A stretch of DNA of 39,015 nt from Casp-actino8 sp964614655 (lineage in GTDB: Bacteria > Actinomycetota > Acidimicrobiia > Acidimicrobiales > Ilumatobacteraceae), in contig CAZTPF010000016.1 of the NCBI GenBank assembly GCA_964614655.1, positions 1 to 39,015 of the forward strand. Reading direction: 5' to 3'. The translations under genes and the position numbers were made by a program. This document shows positions 37,021-39,015 of this stretch, in pieces. The notes under the pieces were generated by a model. It did no database searches and had not been told where the DNA came from. It saw only the letters and a list, made by a program, of their open reading frames with translations. Numbering within the stretch: the first letter of the stretch is position 1; the number at the start of each line of letters is the position of its first letter.

Positions 37021-38982
37021 GTGACACAGATTTCGGTGAAGCTTCCTGACGGCTCGCAGCGTGTCGTCGACGCGAACTCGTCGGCTCTCGACGTTGCGGC
37101 GTCGATTTCTCGTGGTCTGGCCAAGGCCGCCGTGGCTGCCGAGATCAACGGAGCTCTGTGCGACCTCTCGAGCACCCTTTCCGACGACGACCTCGTGCGC
37201 ATCGTGACGGCCGATTCCGACGAAGGACGCCACGTCCTACGCCATTCCACGGCCCATGTCATGGCCCAAGCCGTGACCGATCTGTACCCCGGCGCGAAGT
37301 TCACGATCGGTCCGGCGATCGAGAACGGGTTCTACTACGACTTCGACCTCGACGGCCGTGCTTTCACGGAAGCCGACATCGAACGAGTCGAGAATCGCAT
37401 GCGCGACATCGTGAAGGCCGATCAGCCCTTCGTCCGTTCGGTGATCGGCGCCGACGAGGCACTAAGTCTGTTCGCCGACCAGCCCTACAAGTGCGAGATC
37501 ATCGAACGAGTGCGTTCGGGGGGAGCCGACGGCTCCGACGCCGCCGAAGTGGGCTCGGCGGACGAGGTGAGCATCTACCGCAACACCGACTCGTTCGTCG
37601 ATCTCTGTCTCGGCCCTCACGTTCCGAGCACCGGCCGGCTCGGCCATTTCAAACTGCAGAAGGTGTCGTCCGCCTACTGGCGTGGGAGCGAGAAGGGTCC
37701 GGTTCTTCAGCGCATCTACGGAACGGCCTGGGAGAGCAAGTCGGCTCTCGACGACCACCTGCACCGTCTGGCCGAGGCCGAGAAGCGAGATCACCGTCGC
37801 CTGGCCGTCGAACTCGACCTCTTGTCGTTCCCGCAGCAACTCGGCGGTGGTCTGGCCGTGTGGCACCCGAAGGGTGCGATCGTCCGCAAACTCATGGAGG
37901 ACTACAGCCGAAGTCGCCATCAGTCCGGCGGATATCAATTCGTCTTCACTCCGCATCTCTCGAACGCGAACTTGTTCCAGACCTCCGGACACCTCGACTT
38001 CTATGCCGACGGCATGTATCCACCCATGGAGATGGACAACGGGACCTACTACCCGAAGCCCATGAACTGCCCCATGCACTGCCTGATCTTCGGAAGCCGC
38101 GCTCGCAGCTACCGCGAGCTGCCGATGCGGCTCTTCGAGTTGGGAACCGTCTACCGATACGAGCGGGCCGGCACACTCCACGGACTTCTGCGCATCCGCG
38201 GATTCACCCAGGACGACAGCCACATCTATTGCACTCGCGAACAGTTGCAGGACGAGATCATCTCGCTGCTCGACTTCGTCATGAGCGTTCTGCGAGCTTT
38301 CGGTTTCGACGACTTCACGTTCCACCTCTCCACGAAAGATCCGGCCAAGTACGTCGGATCGGACGAGATCTGGTCGGAAGCAACGACGGCCCTCGCCGCG
38401 GCTCTCGATCGACACGGCGTCGAGTACTCGGTGAAGGAGGGCGACGCCGCCTTCTACGGCCCGAAGATCGACATCCACGTGCGAGACGCCATCGGGCGCA
38501 CCTGGCAGCTGTCGACGATCCAATGCGACTTCAATCTTCCCGAGCGCTTCGAGCTCGAATACGTCGCGCCCGACGGAACTCGTCAGCGGCCGATCATGCT
38601 CCATCGCGCTCTGTTCGGTTCGATCGAACGTTTCTTCGGAGTGCTCGTCGAGCACTACGCCGGAGCGTTCCCGACCTGGTTGTCGCCGATCCAGGCCCGA
38701 ATCCTTCCGGTCGCCGAGGGCCACCTGCCCTATGCGTCGGACCTCGTCGATCGGCTGAGTGAACTCGGTGTCCGGGCCGATCTGGTGGAGGCGTCCGATC
38801 CGCTCGGCAAGCGGATTCGTGCCGCGAAGTTGGACAAGATTCCCTATGTCCTGGTCGTCGGCGACGACGACGTCGCAAATCGAACAGTCGGTGTGAACCC
38901 GCGGGGGGCCGACGTCGAACGCGACGTTTCGGTCGACGACTTCGTCGAGCGTCTCGTTCGAGAGGCAACGGTTCGCCTCTGA
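37021..38982 (+). CDS. thrS: Threonyl-tRNA synthetase
   Basis: This enzyme charges tRNA-Thr. The 653-aa protein has a TGS domain (1-62), the editing domain with HSTAHVMAQA (His75, His79) and LGPHVPSTG, and the class II core with MNCPMHCLIF (zinc cysteine), RGFTQDDSHIYC and motif 3 in MLHRALFGSIERFFG. The HYAGAFPTWLSP junction leads into the anticodon-binding domain. The editing CxxxH pair reads CLGPH, so clearing of Ser-tRNA-Thr is expected. The start is GTG. Confidence 0.97.
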   Translation: MTQISVKLPDGSQRVVDANSSALDVAASISRGLAKAAVAAEINGALCDLSSTLSDDDLVRIVTADSDEGRHVLRHSTAHVMAQAVTDLYPGAKFTIGPAIENGFYYDFDLDGRAFTEADIERVENRMRDIVKADQPFVRSVIGADEALSLFADQPYKCEIIERVRSGGADGSDAAEVGSADEVSIYRNTDSFVDLCLGPHVPSTGRLGHFKLQKVSSAYWRGSEKGPVLQRIYGTAWESKSALDDHLHRLAEAEKRDHRRLAVELDLLSFPQQLGGGLAVWHPKGAIVRKLMEDYSRSRHQSGGYQFVFTPHLSNANLFQTSGHLDFYADGMYPPMEMDNGTYYPKPMNCPMHCLIFGSRARSYRELPMRLFELGTVYRYERAGTLHGLLRIRGFTQDDSHIYCTREQLQDEIISLLDFVMSVLRAFGFDDFTFHLSTKDPAKYVGSDEIWSEATTALAAALDRHGVEYSVKEGDAAFYGPKIDIHVRDAIGRTWQLSTIQCDFNLPERFELEYVAPDGTRQRPIMLHRALFGSIERFFGVLVEHYAGAFPTWLSPIQARILPVAEGHLPYASDLVDRLSELGVRADLVEASDPLGKRIRAAKLDKIPYVLVVGDDDVANRTVGVNPRGADVERDVSVDDFVERLVREATVRL

Positions 38983-38989
38983 CCACCTC

Positions 38990-39015
38990 ATGAGCTTCGA
39001 CGACGCCGACGACCA
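38990..39015 (+). CDS. Start of the next gene (partial, unidentified)
   Basis: ATG 38990, 7 nt after the thrS stop, opens a frame reading MSFDDADD to the window edge. A HIT-family gene often follows thrS in actinobacteria, but eight codons are too few to identify it. Confidence 0.4.

Noticed and set aside
1..39015. CRISPR arrays, insertion sequences, prophage, tRNA or rRNA genes
   Set aside because: I saw no regularly spaced repeats, transposase or integrase motifs, or tRNA-like cloverleaf sequences on reading; the window is packed with housekeeping genes.

Overview
The window is a gene-dense, GC-rich stretch of an actinobacterial chromosome. Four features point there: a mycothiol ligase (MshC), a bacterial proteasome activator (Bpa/PafE), a DUF3151 protein, and a GuaB1-type IMPDH/GMPR-family enzyme. 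The alaS-ruvX-mltG-aroE-aroC-aroK-aroB-aroQ-pepQ-efp-nusB block matches the order known from mycobacteria. The overall style (many NTGA stop/start overlaps, heavy use of TCGA/CGA, actinobacterial -10 boxes right at start codons) fits the class Acidimicrobiia. That class assignment is inference.

Layout. 1-84: start of a minus-strand lipoprotein. 190-2281: enoyl-CoA hydratase-like protein, nitroreductase and J-domain protein. 2253-3853 (minus): alpha/beta hydrolase and the tRNA t6A enzyme Sua5. 3911-6666: guaB1-cmk-plsC. 6697-8858 (minus): small membrane protein, histidine phosphatase and M18 aminopeptidase. 8916-13303: DUF3151, mobA-like, rnd, a 72-aa acidic protein and typA. 13300-14067 (minus): cysteine-rich conserved protein. 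14105-24409: the long alaS-to-nusB housekeeping block with five shikimate-pathway genes. 24419-24868 (minus): Rrf2 regulator, facing away from a phosphodiesterase-like gene (24929-26038). 26093-26608: bpa. 26732-30253: dnaE1. 30360-33369: a conserved unknown, a second nitroreductase, and a DUF35 plus thiolase pair. 33377-34144 (minus): InhA-like enoyl-ACP reductase. 34230-36043: F420:NADP reductase coupled to mshC. 36193-38982: second acyltransferase and thrS. 38990-end: the first codons of the next gene.

Together the genes cover translation (alaS, thrS, efp, typA, sua5), replication (dnaE1), aromatic amino-acid precursors (aroE/C/K/B/Q), lipid metabolism (two plsC, fabI, enoyl-CoA hydratase, thiolase/DUF35) and actinobacterial redox and proteolysis (mycothiol, F420, proteasome). 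No gap exceeds 300 bases; the longest is 149 bases (36044-36192). I saw no tRNA or rRNA gene, insertion sequence, prophage or CRISPR array.

The strongest non-coding signal is a -10-like hexamer TANNNT placed 6-8 nt before the start codon of nine genes (two more have CANNNT). It predicts widespread leaderless transcription, back-to-back overlapping promoters at several divergent gene pairs, and independent promoters inside the aro block. I did not find a clearly new multi-gene system. The best leads are the leaderless promoter architecture, the dnaE leader with two adjacent hairpins, the cysteine-rich protein facing alaS, and small unknown proteins.
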